Source of the DNA: DASSKF01 sp035690725
GTDB taxonomy: Bacteria > Actinomycetota > Actinomycetes > Actinomycetales > Dermatophilaceae
Reading direction: 5' to 3'
DNA: 17,921 nucleotides
Assembly (NCBI GenBank): GCA_035690725.1
Contig: DASSKF010000194.1
Coordinates: 1-17,921, forward strand
The translations under genes were made by a program, and so were the position numbers. This document shows positions 7,916-15,150 of this stretch, one piece after another. The notes below the pieces were generated by a model. It worked only from the letters and a program-made list of their open reading frames with translations, was not told the DNA's origin and did no database searches. Position 1 is the first letter of the stretch. Each line of letters begins with the position of its first letter.

Positions 7916-8839
7916 ATGGCTGTCGTCTCGCTTCCCGACGCCGAGTGGATCGACCAGGTCGGGCCCATCGAGGGCATCGAGCCGGTCCCGTGGGACATCA
8001 CCGCCCCCACCGAGCGCGAGCACGAGATCGAGCTGGTCGTGCCGCCGTACCTGGGCGACCGGGCGCCGCTGGTCGCGCTCAAGGGGCTGCCCCGGTTGCG
8101 CGCCGTGCAGCTGATGTCGGCCGGCTACGAGGACGTCCTGCCCCTGGTCCCGCCGGCCGTGCAGCTGGCCAACGCGGCCGGGGTGCACGACGCGTCCACG
8201 GCGGAGCTGGCGGTGGGGCTCGTCCTGGCGAGCCTGCGCGGCATACCGGAGATGGTGCGGGCGCAGGAGCAGCACCGCTGGGCCGAGCTCGGGGGCCGGC
8301 GGTCGCTTGCCGACCGGGCGGTGCTCATCCTGGGCTACGGGTCGGTCGGTCGGGCGATCGCCCGGCGCCTGGCCGGCTTCGAGGTGACCGTGACGGCCGT
8401 GGCCTCGCGGGCCCGCCGGGGCGACGACCTGGTGGGGGTGGTGCGCGGCGTGGACGAGCTGCCCGAGCTGCTGCCGCTGCACGACGTCGTCATCGTCATC
8501 GTCCCGCTCAACGAGCGCACCCGGGGGATGGTGGACGACACCTTCCTGGCGGCGATGCCGGCAGGTGCGGTCCTCGTCAACGTGGCGCGGGGCGCCGTGG
8601 TGGACACCGACGCGCTGGTGCGGGCCTGCGCCTCCGGGCGGCTGCTCGCCGCCGTGGACGTGACCGACCCCGAGCCGCTGCCCGCCGACCACCCGCTGTG
8701 GGACACCCCGGGCGTGCTGGTCAGCCCGCACGTCGGTGGCTTCACCAGCGCGTTCCGTCCCCGCGCGATCGCCCTCCTGCGGGCGCAGCTGGCCCGGTTC
8801 GGGCGCGGCGAGCCGCTGCACAACCTGGTCCGCGGTTGA
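7916..8839 (+). CDS. D-2-hydroxyacid dehydrogenase family protein (NAD(P)-dependent)
   Basis: A 307-residue enzyme of the D-isomer-specific 2-hydroxyacid dehydrogenase family, reversibly converting 2-keto acids to D-2-hydroxyacids. The Rossmann motif GYGSVGRAIARRL begins at G140. The catalytic residues are present: R225 (NVARGAVVDT), E253 (TDPEPLPADHPLW) and H272 (VSPHVGG). It is shorter than serA-type phosphoglycerate dehydrogenase and lacks an ACT domain, so it is not SerA. The sequence resembles the glyoxylate/hydroxypyruvate reductase-like group, but the substrate cannot be read off. ATG 7916 is supported by the upstream TAGCGT box. It is divergent from the sugar dehydrogenase lipoprotein gene, so a shared carbohydrate-related role is possible but unproven. 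Confidence 0.88.
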   Translation: MAVVSLPDAEWIDQVGPIEGIEPVPWDITAPTEREHEIELVVPPYLGDRAPLVALKGLPRLRAVQLMSAGYEDVLPLVPPAVQLANAAGVHDASTAELAVGLVLASLRGIPEMVRAQEQHRWAELGGRRSLADRAVLILGYGSVGRAIARRLAGFEVTVTAVASRARRGDDLVGVVRGVDELPELLPLHDVVIVIVPLNERTRGMVDDTFLAAMPAGAVLVNVARGAVVDTDALVRACASGRLLAAVDVTDPEPLPADHPLWDTPGVLVSPHVGGFTSAFRPRAIALLRAQLARFGRGEPLHNLVRG

Positions 8840-8902
8840 CCCGGCCGGTGCGGTTCCTCCCGGGACCGATGAGTTCCGGCCACTCCAGCGGTCCGTCCCT
8901 GT

Positions 8903-8916
8903 TGACGGTGACCGTC
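8903..8916. promoter_or_regulatory. TGACGG-N2-ACCGTC palindrome upstream of the beta-propeller gene
   Basis: GACGG-TGA-CCGTC (8904-8916) is a perfect 5-bp inverted repeat preceded by T. It overlaps a TTGACG at 8902-8907 that could be a -35 box, although I cannot find a matching -10 box. The same arms occur upstream of ilvD (13373-13387). Candidate operator, weak evidence. Confidence 0.3.
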
Positions 8917-8999
8917 GGGCGCACGAAGGAGGTCGTCACCGTGGTGGATGGGAGATTCGGACCATTGTCGGTGTCAGCGGGTCGCGGGAGGCTACTGCC

Positions 9000-10082
9000 A
9001 TGACAGAGACGCTCGTGGCCATCGGTACCCGGAAGGGCCTGTGGCTGGCCCGCAGCGAGGACCGTTCGGCGTGGTCGCTGGAGGGGCCGCACCTGCTCAT
9101 GCGCGAGGTGCCCAGCCTGGCGTTCGACACCCGAGGTGGCCGGCACCGCCTCCTGGTCGGCATGACCTCCTCGCACTGGGGGCCGACCATGGTGTGGAGC
9201 GACGACCTCGGCGGGAGCTGGCAGGAGCCGGCCGAGGGCGCGATCCGCTTCCCGGAGGACACCGGGGCCGCCCTGGAGCGGGTGTGGCAGCTGGTGCCCG
9301 ATCCGCACGACGACCGGGTCGTCTGGGCGGGCACCGAGCCGCACGCCCTGTGGCGCAGCGAGGACGGCGGTGAGACGTTCCGGCTCGTGCGGGGCCTGTG
9401 GGACCACCCGCACCGGCCGGAGTGGGGCGAGGGCTTCGGCGGCGGCGCGATCCACACCGTGCTGCCCGACCCGACCGACCCGGCGGCGATGGTCGTCGCG
9501 ATGAGCACCGGTGGGGTCTACCGCACCGCGGACGGGGGCACCTCCTGGTCGCCGGCGAACAAGGGCATCACCGTGCCGCACTCACCCGAGCCGTATGCCG
9601 AGTTCGGCCAGTGCGTGCACAAGGTCGTGCGGGACGCCTCGACGCCGGGACGGCTCTACGCGCAGAACCACCACGGGGTCTTCCGCAGCGACGACTCCGG
9701 GGGGACCTGGACCTCGATCGCCGACGGGCTGCCCACGGACTTCGGCTTCACGGTGCTCGCGCACCCGCGCCAGCGCGACGAGATCTGGCTGGTGCCCGTC
9801 ACCGCCGACGCGGCGCGGATCCCGCCCGGTGAGCAGCTGCAGCTGCAGCACTCCACCGACGGCGGCGGCAGCTGGACCACGCAGAGCACCGGGCTGCCGC
9901 ACCCGTCGTTCACGTGCGTCCTGCGCGACGCGGCCTGCGTCGACGACGCCGACCCGGCCGGGGTCTACGTCGGGACGCGCAACGGCGAGGTCTACGGCTC
10001 GGCCGACGAGGGACGCAGCTTCGGCCTCGTCGCCTCCCAGCTGCCCGACGTCCTCTGCGTGCGGGCGGCGGTGCTGCCGTGA
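9000..10082 (+). CDS. BNR/Asp-box beta-propeller protein (sialidase/sortilin-like fold)
   Basis: A 360-residue protein made of beta-propeller blades. Six Asp-box (BNR) turns S/T-x-D-x-G-x-[S/T]-[W/F] are visible at about residues 67-74, 120-127, 176-183, 230-237, 285-292 and 334-341. There is no signal peptide, so it is probably cytoplasmic, unlike secreted sialidases. I do not see the arginine triad and FRIP motif of true sialidases, so the automatic name exo-alpha-sialidase would be misleading. ATG 9000 has a good ribosome binding site (GGGAGG, 8986-8991, 8-nt spacer). The 3' end overlaps the start of the MoaD-like gene in the form GTGA, indicating tight translational coupling and a joint function. 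The biochemical role is unknown. Confidence 0.8.
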   Translation: MTETLVAIGTRKGLWLARSEDRSAWSLEGPHLLMREVPSLAFDTRGGRHRLLVGMTSSHWGPTMVWSDDLGGSWQEPAEGAIRFPEDTGAALERVWQLVPDPHDDRVVWAGTEPHALWRSEDGGETFRLVRGLWDHPHRPEWGEGFGGGAIHTVLPDPTDPAAMVVAMSTGGVYRTADGGTSWSPANKGITVPHSPEPYAEFGQCVHKVVRDASTPGRLYAQNHHGVFRSDDSGGTWTSIADGLPTDFGFTVLAHPRQRDEIWLVPVTADAARIPPGEQLQLQHSTDGGGSWTTQSTGLPHPSFTCVLRDAACVDDADPAGVYVGTRNGEVYGSADEGRSFGLVASQLPDVLCVRAAVLP

Positions 10083-10423
10083 CCGCACCCGGGCCGAGCA
10101 CCTCCCCGTCGCCGCCGCTGGACGCGGCGCCGACGGGCACGGTCCGGGTGGTCCTCCCGGGCGCACTGCGCGAGCTCGCCGGAGGACTCGGCGAGGTCGA
10201 GGTGCCGGTGGGCGCGGAGGCGCTCACGGTGCGGCAGTGCCTCGACGCCGTCGCGGACGGTCGACCCGAGCTCGGCCGCCGGCTGCGGGACGAGACGGGT
10301 GCCGTGCGGCGGCACGTCAACGTGTTCGCCGACGGCGCCGACATCCGCTCCCGGGAGGGCCAGGACACCCGGCTCGGAGCGGGCTCGGTCGTGCACGTGC
10401 TGCCCTCCGTGGCGGGCGGCTGA
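10079..10423 (+). CDS. MoaD/ThiS-like ubiquitin-fold sulfur-carrier protein
   Basis: A 114-residue protein. A Pro/Ser-rich N-terminal tail (to about residue 20) precedes a beta-grasp domain starting VRVVLPGALRELAGG. It ends in the exposed Gly-Gly (VAGG) that in MoaD, ThiS and related proteins is adenylated and thiocarboxylated to carry sulfur. GTG 10079 overlaps the preceding stop (GTGA). No MoaE, MoeB/E1-like enzyme, JAB protease or thiazole gene is nearby, so it is not obviously molybdopterin or thiamine synthesis. Its partner seems to be the coupled beta-propeller protein. The fold call is based on length, pattern and the diglycine end. Confidence 0.75.
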   Translation: MTAPGPSTSPSPPLDAAPTGTVRVVLPGALRELAGGLGEVEVPVGAEALTVRQCLDAVADGRPELGRRLRDETGAVRRHVNVFADGADIRSREGQDTRLGAGSVVHVLPSVAGG

Positions 10424-10470
10424 CCGGGTCGGTCGCGCGAGCGTCGATCGCGCGATTTCGCCGGGCCCGG

Positions 10471-10499
10471 TTGCCGTCGGTGGCGGCCCTGAGGATCCT
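10471..10499 (+). promoter_or_regulatory. Candidate promoter of the SixA-like gene
   Basis: TTGCCG (10471-10476) and GATCCT (10494-10499) are separated by 17 bp, resembling -35 and -10 boxes. Transcription would start near 10506, giving a leader of about 40 nt. Two copies of the 8-bp palindrome TCGCGCGA (10433-10440 and 10448-10455) lie just upstream and could be regulatory. Assigned by eye only. Confidence 0.35.
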
Positions 10500-10547
10500 G
10501 TGGGGAAGAACCTCCGGCTGGCACCACAGACGCGCTGAGGAGCCCCC

Positions 10548-11093
10548 ATGAGCCCGAGCCCGATCGATGAGCGCACCCTGATCCTGGTCCGCCACGCCAA
10601 GGCGGAGAAGGGCCGCGACAAGGCGGACGCCGAGCGGGTGCTGGCCGACCGGGGACGGCGTGACGCGGAGGCGGTGGGGGAGTGGATCGTCGGGGCGACC
10701 GCCGACGGCGAGGTGTCGCCGATCGATCTGGTCGTGTGCTCCACGGCCGAGCGTACCCGGCAGACGTGGGAGCACGCGGTCGCCGGCGGAGCCGAGGCCG
10801 GCGACGTCTGGTACGACCGCAGCATCTACAACGCCAGCCCCGAGGCGCTGCTCGACGTCGTCCGGGAGCTGCCCGAGGACGCCACGACCGCCGTGGTGAT
10901 CGGCCACTCCCCGGGCGTGCCGTGGCTCGCCGGGCTGCTGATGACCGACGAGGACGGCGAGAGCACCGGCGTGGACGTGCTCGAGGAGGGGTGGCCGACC
11001 GCCGGGCTCGCGGTGCTGCAGTGCGACGGGCCGTGGGGGAAGCTGCAGCCGCACAGCGCCCGGCTGCGCACCTTCGTCGTGCCCCGCGGCTGA
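10548..11093 (+). CDS. SixA-like histidine phosphatase (phosphoglycerate mutase superfamily)
   Basis: A 181-residue single-domain enzyme of the histidine phosphatase superfamily, closest in pattern to SixA phosphohistidine phosphatases. The phospho-accepting motif is R15-H16 in LVRHAKAEK. The second-half catalytic histidine is H120 in VIGHSPGV, and the conserved arginine region is STAERTRQTW. RHAKA instead of RHGE is typical of the SixA branch. ATG 10548 has a strong ribosome binding site (GAGGAG, 10537-10542, 5-nt spacer). It is separated from the MoaD-like gene by 124 bp with its own candidate promoter. Physiological substrate is unknown. Confidence 0.88.
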   Translation: MSPSPIDERTLILVRHAKAEKGRDKADAERVLADRGRRDAEAVGEWIVGATADGEVSPIDLVVCSTAERTRQTWEHAVAGGAEAGDVWYDRSIYNASPEALLDVVRELPEDATTAVVIGHSPGVPWLAGLLMTDEDGESTGVDVLEEGWPTAGLAVLQCDGPWGKLQPHSARLRTFVVPRG

Positions 11094-11108
11094 GGCATCC
11101 GCCGCCCC

Positions 11109-11154
11109 GCGGGCCGGCCCCTGAGCGCCCGGCCGTCTCGGACTGCCGGCCCGC
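11109..11154 (+). terminator. Hairpin after the SixA-like gene, probable terminator
   Basis: GCGGGCCGGC (11109-11118) and GCCGGCCCGC (11145-11154) form a perfect 10-bp stem 15 nt after the stop codon, with a 26-nt loop that can fold further. There is no T tract, as is common in high-GC actinobacteria. It may be a terminator without a U tail. Confidence 0.4.
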
Positions 11155-11186
11155 AGCCCGGTGTGCCTCCCGCACCTGCGTCCAAC

Positions 11187-11206
11187 CGCTCCATACCCTT
11201 GGAGCG
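11187..11206. promoter_or_regulatory. -10 box framed by a 7-bp inverted repeat, acyltransferase promoter
   Basis: CGCTCCA (11187-11193) and TGGAGCG (11200-11206) are perfect reverse complements. The six bases between them, TACCCT, match the -10 consensus TANNNT. Transcription would start near 11206 and give a leader of about 23 nt containing the ribosome binding site GGGGAGG (11217-11223). The palindrome could be a repressor operator placed exactly on the promoter. No clear -35 box is seen. Confidence 0.4.
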
Positions 11207-11228
11207 TCGCAGGGTCGGGGAGGTGCAC

Positions 11229-13304
11229 ATGACGCGGGAGACCGAGGGCCGGCGGGGGACGATCCATGGGCTCGACGGGCTGCGTGCCCTCGCGATCGTC
11301 GGTGTGCTGGTCTACCACCTGCGCTCGGACTCGCTGCCCGGCGGATACCTCGGCGTCGACGTGTTCTTCGTCGTCAGCGGGTTCCTCATCACCACCCTGC
11401 TGCTGCGCGAGCTGCGGGACAACGGGCGCCTCGACCTGCCGCACTTCTGGCTGAGGCGGGCGCGACGGCTGCTCCCGGCGCTCGTGCTCGTCGTCGTCAC
11501 GAGCATCGTGCTCGGCTTCGCCGTCGGCGACGACCTGCTCGTGCACATCGGCCGGCAGACCTTCGGCGCCCTCACCTTCAGCAACAACTGGGTCGAGATC
11601 GCCGCCGGCTCGAGCTACTTCGCGCACACCTCGCCGCTGCTGTTCATGAACTTCTGGTCCCTCGCGGTGGAGGAGCAGTTCTACCTCATCTGGCCGCTGG
11701 CCCTCGCGCTCGTGGTCGCGGCGGCACGCTCCACCGCCGTGCGGGTGCGGATCGCCCTGCTGCTCGCGCTCGCCTCGGCCGTGGCCATGGCCGTCCTCTT
11801 CCAGTTCGGCGCCGAGCCCACCCGCGTCTACTACGGCACGGACACGCACCTGTTCGGCCTGATGATCGGCGCGGCCCTCGCGTTCGCCTGGGCCGCACCG
11901 GAGCGTCCGCTGGAGTCCCGCCAGTGGCAGCGCGTCCGTATGCCGGTCGCGGTCGTCTCGCTCGTCGGCCTGCTGCTGCTCATGCGCACCCTGGAGCAGT
12001 CGTCCGTGCTGACGTTCCGCGGCGGGATCGTGCTGGCCAGCCTGCTCACCGCAGGGGTCATCGCGGCGCTGCTCGGGCCGGACAGCCTGCTGCGGCGGGT
12101 CCTCGACCTGCCCCCGGTGGTCTGGGTCGGGCAGCGGTCCTACGGCATCTACCTCTGGCACTGGCCGATGATCCTCGTCGTGCAGGCGGCGCTGCCGGCG
12201 GCAGCGCCGGACACCGCGATGAGCTGGGCCGGTCGCGGCGTGGCACTGGCGCTGACGCTGGTGCTGTCGTGGGCGTCATACCGCTGGCTGGAGGTGCCGG
12301 TGCGGCGGCGGGGCTTCCGCGGCGCGATCGGCACCTTCGCCGGGTGGCTCACCCAGCCCTGGGAGGTCAGTCGGGCGCCGCGGGTCACCGGCGGCGTCAT
12401 CGCGACCGCCGTGCTGGTGGCCGCGGTCGCCGTGGGCACCGCGCCGGACAAGAGCCAGGTGCAGCAGCGGCTCGAGGCCAACGAGGCGCTCACCAACCAG
12501 TCGGTGTCCTCGACCACCGGTGTCGACGCCGCGGGCCGTGGGAACGGCGGGCCCTCGGGCACGTCGGGTCCCTCCGGCCCGGGTCCGTCCGCTCCGGAGA
12601 AGTCCGGGAAGGACGGCTCCGCGAAGGACGCGACCGGGCACCGGTCCGGTTCCGGCACGGAGGAGGAGCGGACCGGCGCTGCGGCGCACCGCGGTGGCTC
12701 CGGCGACGAGGGCAAGCGGGCGGCCGACGACCGCTCGGCGGAGTCTGCGGCGGGCGGCCAGGCGGCCCGGGGGGCGGTCAGCCGCAAGGCCGACTTCTCG
12801 GTGCCGACGGGCAAGGAGATCACCGTCTTCGGTGACTCGCTCGTCGTCTGCAGCGCCGACGCGTTGGCGGTGAAGTTCCCCGGGATCATGATGGACGCCG
12901 AGTCCAACCGGCAGTGGCCGGACGGCCAGCAGGCGGTGCAGAGCCGACTGGCCGCGGGATCGGTGCGTCGCGCCGTGGTGCTCGACTTCGGGACCAACGC
13001 GGGCGTGCAGGACGAGGGCCTGGTCAACGACGTCATCGAGTCGCTCGGCCCGGACCGGATGGTGGTGCTCGTCAACCTCTACGGCGTCTGGGTGCCCGAG
13101 GGCAACCAGGCCCTGGCGCGGGTCGCGGCCCGGCACCCCAACGTCATCGTGGCGAACTGGCACGACGCGATCGCGAAGCACCCCGAGCTGCTGCAGCCCG
13201 ACGGCATCCACCCGGGCATCGAGGGGGCCGGGCTCTACGCGGACGTCGTGGGCACAGCGCTCAAGCGGCTCTCGCACCGGCTCCAGTCGGCCCAGCAGGC
13301 CTGA
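11229..13304 (+). CDS. OatA-like membrane O-acyltransferase with C-terminal SGNH domain
   Basis: A 691-residue protein with an acyltransferase-3 membrane domain (about residues 10-385, many hydrophobic helices). One more helix follows (about 388-406), then a polar low-complexity linker (about 408-530) and an extracytoplasmic SGNH hydrolase-like domain. Conserved points are R19 and H30 (LRALAIVGVLVYHLR), RRARRLLPAL and FWSLAVEEQFYLIWPL from residue 142. SGNH residues are S537 (FGDSLV), N590 (FGTNAG), D658 and H661 (DGIHPG). Such proteins move an acetyl group across the membrane and put it on cell-wall peptidoglycan or another exported glycan; the acceptor is not known. ATG 11229 has GGGGAGG 5 nt upstream and starts close to the first helix; the in-frame GTG at 11163 is less likely. 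It is flanked by hairpins and appears monocistronic. Confidence 0.88.
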   Translation: MTRETEGRRGTIHGLDGLRALAIVGVLVYHLRSDSLPGGYLGVDVFFVVSGFLITTLLLRELRDNGRLDLPHFWLRRARRLLPALVLVVVTSIVLGFAVGDDLLVHIGRQTFGALTFSNNWVEIAAGSSYFAHTSPLLFMNFWSLAVEEQFYLIWPLALALVVAAARSTAVRVRIALLLALASAVAMAVLFQFGAEPTRVYYGTDTHLFGLMIGAALAFAWAAPERPLESRQWQRVRMPVAVVSLVGLLLLMRTLEQSSVLTFRGGIVLASLLTAGVIAALLGPDSLLRRVLDLPPVVWVGQRSYGIYLWHWPMILVVQAALPAAAPDTAMSWAGRGVALALTLVLSWASYRWLEVPVRRRGFRGAIGTFAGWLTQPWEVSRAPRVTGGVIATAVLVAAVAVGTAPDKSQVQQRLEANEALTNQSVSSTTGVDAAGRGNGGPSGTSGPSGPGPSAPEKSGKDGSAKDATGHRSGSGTEEERTGAAAHRGGSGDEGKRAADDRSAESAAGGQAARGAVSRKADFSVPTGKEITVFGDSLVVCSADALAVKFPGIMMDAESNRQWPDGQQAVQSRLAAGSVRRAVVLDFGTNAGVQDEGLVNDVIESLGPDRMVVLVNLYGVWVPEGNQALARVAARHPNVIVANWHDAIAKHPELLQPDGIHPGIEGAGLYADVVGTALKRLSHRLQSAQQA

Positions 13305-13350
13305 CCGTCGGCTCCCGCCCGCCCAGCAGGCCCGCCTCCCCGGCGACCAC

Positions 13351-13369
13351 GGGACGGGACGCCCGTCCC
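13351..13369. terminator. 8-bp hairpin between acyltransferase gene and ilvD
   Basis: GGGACGGG (13351-13358) and CCCGTCCC (13362-13369) form a perfect stem with a 3-nt loop. It may end acyltransferase transcription, but the right arm also covers the place where an ilvD -35 box would be. An operator role is therefore equally possible. No T tract follows. Confidence 0.35.
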
Positions 13370-13372
13370 AGG

Positions 13373-13393
13373 TGACGGACACCGTCATACACT
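13373..13393 (+). promoter_or_regulatory. Leaderless ilvD promoter with abutting palindrome
   Basis: TACACT (13388-13393) fits the -10 consensus and ends 7 nt before ATG 13401, so the ilvD mRNA is probably leaderless; no Shine-Dalgarno site is present. Directly upstream, TGACGG-ACA-CCGTCA (13373-13387) is a perfect 6-bp inverted repeat touching the -10 box, a good position for a repressor. It shares TGACGG-N2-ACCGTC with the site at 8903-8916. Confidence 0.5.
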
Positions 13394-13400
13394 CGCCGAC

Positions 13401-15137
13401 ATGTCGCAGCTGTCCAACCGCCCGCCCGAAGCCGCCAGCCAGCCCGACATGAAGCCGCGCAGCCGAGACGTGACCGACGGCCTGGAGCGCACCGCGGCGC
13501 GGGGGATGCTGCGCGCCGTCGGCCTCGGCGACGAGGACTTCGCCAAGCCGCAGATCGGCGTCGCCAGCTCGTGGAACGAGATCACCCCCTGCAACCTGTC
13601 CCTGGACCGGCTCGCCGACGCGGTCAAGGACGGGGTGTTCGCCGCCGGCGGCTACCCGCTGGAGTTCGGGACCATCTCGGTCTCCGACGGCATCTCCATG
13701 GGGCACGAGGGCATGCACTTCTCCCTGGTCAGCCGCGAGATCATCGCCGACTCGGTCGAGACGGTGATGCAGGCCGAGCGGCTCGACGGCTCGGTGCTGC
13801 TCGCCGGCTGCGACAAGTCGCTGCCCGGCATGCTGATGGCCGCGGCCCGCCTCGACCTCGCCTCGGTGTTCCTGTATGCCGGCACGATCCTCCCCGGCGT
13901 CGCGAAGCTGTCCGACGGCTCGGAGAAGGAGGTCACGATCATCGACGCCTTCGAGGCCGTCGGCGCCTGCGCCGCCGGGCGGATGTCGGAGGCGGACGTC
14001 GACGCGATCGAGCGCGCGATCTGCCCGGGGGAGGGGGCCTGCGGCGGGTTCTACACCGCCAACACGATGGCCGCCGTCGCCGAGGCGATCGGCATGTCCG
14101 TGCCGGGGTCGGCCGCGCCGCCGGCCACCGACCGCCGTCGGGACGCGTTCGCCCGCCGCTCCGGTGAGGCGGTGATCGGCCTGCTCCGGAAGGGGATCAC
14201 GGCGCGACAGGTCATGACCAAGGAGGCCTTCGAGAACGCGATCGCGGTCGTCATGGCCTTCGGCGGGTCGACCAACGCGGTGCTGCACCTGCTCGCGATG
14301 GCGCACGAGGCGCAGGTGGACCTGACCATCGGCGACTTCCAGAGAGTGGGCCGCGCAGTTCCTCATCTCGCCGACGTGAAGCCGTTCGGGCAGTTCGTCA
14401 TGAAGGACATCGACCACATCGGGGGGATCCCGGTCGTGCTCAAGACGCTGCTCGAGGCCGGCCTGCTGCACGGGGACTGCCTCACGGTCACCGGGAAGAC
14501 GATGGCCGAGAACCTCGAGGAGCTGGACCCGCCGCACATCGACGGCAGCGTGATCCGGCAGATGGCCACCCCGATCCACGCCACCGGAGGCCTCACCATC
14601 CTCACCGGGTCGCTCGCCCCGGAGGGAGCCGTCGTGAAGTCGGCCGGCTTTGACGAGAGCGTGTTCGAAGGGACGGCGCGGGTGTTCGACGGTGAGCGGG
14701 CCGCAATGGATGCGGTCGAGGCCGGCTCGCTCAAGCCCCGGGACGTGGTGGTGATCCGCTACGAGGGCCCCAAGGGCGGTCCCGGCATGCGCGAGATGCT
14801 CGCGGTGACCGGCGCGATCAAGGGTGCCGGCCTCGGCAAGGAGGTCCTGCTGCTCACCGACGGCCGCTTCTCCGGCGGCACGACCGGGCTGTGTGTCGGG
14901 CACGTGGCACCGGAGGCCGTGGACGAGGGCCCGATCGCGTTCGTCCACGACGGGGACCCGATCCGGCTCGACGTCGGGCGCGGACTGCTCGACGTGCTGG
15001 TCAGTGACGACGAGATGGCCCGTCGCCGGGCGGTGGGGGTGACCCACCCCGAGCCGCGCTACCAGCGGGGCGTGCTCGCCAAGTACCGCCGCCTGGTGGG
15101 CAGCGCCTCCCGGGGCGCGGTGCTGGACGGCGACTGA
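13401..15137 (+). CDS. ilvD: Dihydroxy-acid dehydratase
   Basis: IlvD removes water from 2,3-dihydroxy-isovalerate and -methylvalerate to give the 2-keto acids that become valine, leucine and isoleucine. The 578-residue protein is full length. Iron-sulfur ligands expected for the family are C64 (ITPCN), C137 (AGCDKSLPGM) and C214 (GACGGFYTANTM). The C-terminal motif GRFSGGTTGLCVGHVAPEA is intact. The start ATG 13401 fits the TACACT box and the family N-terminus KPRSRDVTDGLERTAARGMLRA. It lies 361 bp upstream of ilvB but has its own promoter. A compound hairpin after the stop and the separate ilvB promoter suggest that the two units are controlled independently. Confidence 0.97.
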   Translation: MSQLSNRPPEAASQPDMKPRSRDVTDGLERTAARGMLRAVGLGDEDFAKPQIGVASSWNEITPCNLSLDRLADAVKDGVFAAGGYPLEFGTISVSDGISMGHEGMHFSLVSREIIADSVETVMQAERLDGSVLLAGCDKSLPGMLMAAARLDLASVFLYAGTILPGVAKLSDGSEKEVTIIDAFEAVGACAAGRMSEADVDAIERAICPGEGACGGFYTANTMAAVAEAIGMSVPGSAAPPATDRRRDAFARRSGEAVIGLLRKGITARQVMTKEAFENAIAVVMAFGGSTNAVLHLLAMAHEAQVDLTIGDFQRVGRAVPHLADVKPFGQFVMKDIDHIGGIPVVLKTLLEAGLLHGDCLTVTGKTMAENLEELDPPHIDGSVIRQMATPIHATGGLTILTGSLAPEGAVVKSAGFDESVFEGTARVFDGERAAMDAVEAGSLKPRDVVVIRYEGPKGGPGMREMLAVTGAIKGAGLGKEVLLLTDGRFSGGTTGLCVGHVAPEAVDEGPIAFVHDGDPIRLDVGRGLLDVLVSDDEMARRRAVGVTHPEPRYQRGVLAKYRRLVGSASRGAVLDGD

Positions 15138-15150
15138 CCGGCATACCGCT

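Noticed and set aside
7886..8821. N-terminal extension of the minus-strand dehydrogenase into the hydroxyacid dehydrogenase gene
   Set aside because: The lipoprotein signal begins exactly at the ATG whose first base is 7885; the extension is antisense to a well-defined gene.
8840..8999. Short gene in the gap before the propeller gene
   Set aside because: The open frames here merely continue frames of neighbouring genes and have neither a ribosome binding site nor a recognisable product.
11163..11228. GTG 11163 as acyltransferase start
   Set aside because: The frame would begin upstream of the candidate -10 box, and ATG 11229 has a strong ribosome binding site at the right distance.
13290..13332. 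12-bp direct repeat GCCCAGCAGGCC (13290-13301 and 13321-13332)
   Set aside because: Short, at the end of a gene, with no mobile element or att-like context; probably a small local duplication.
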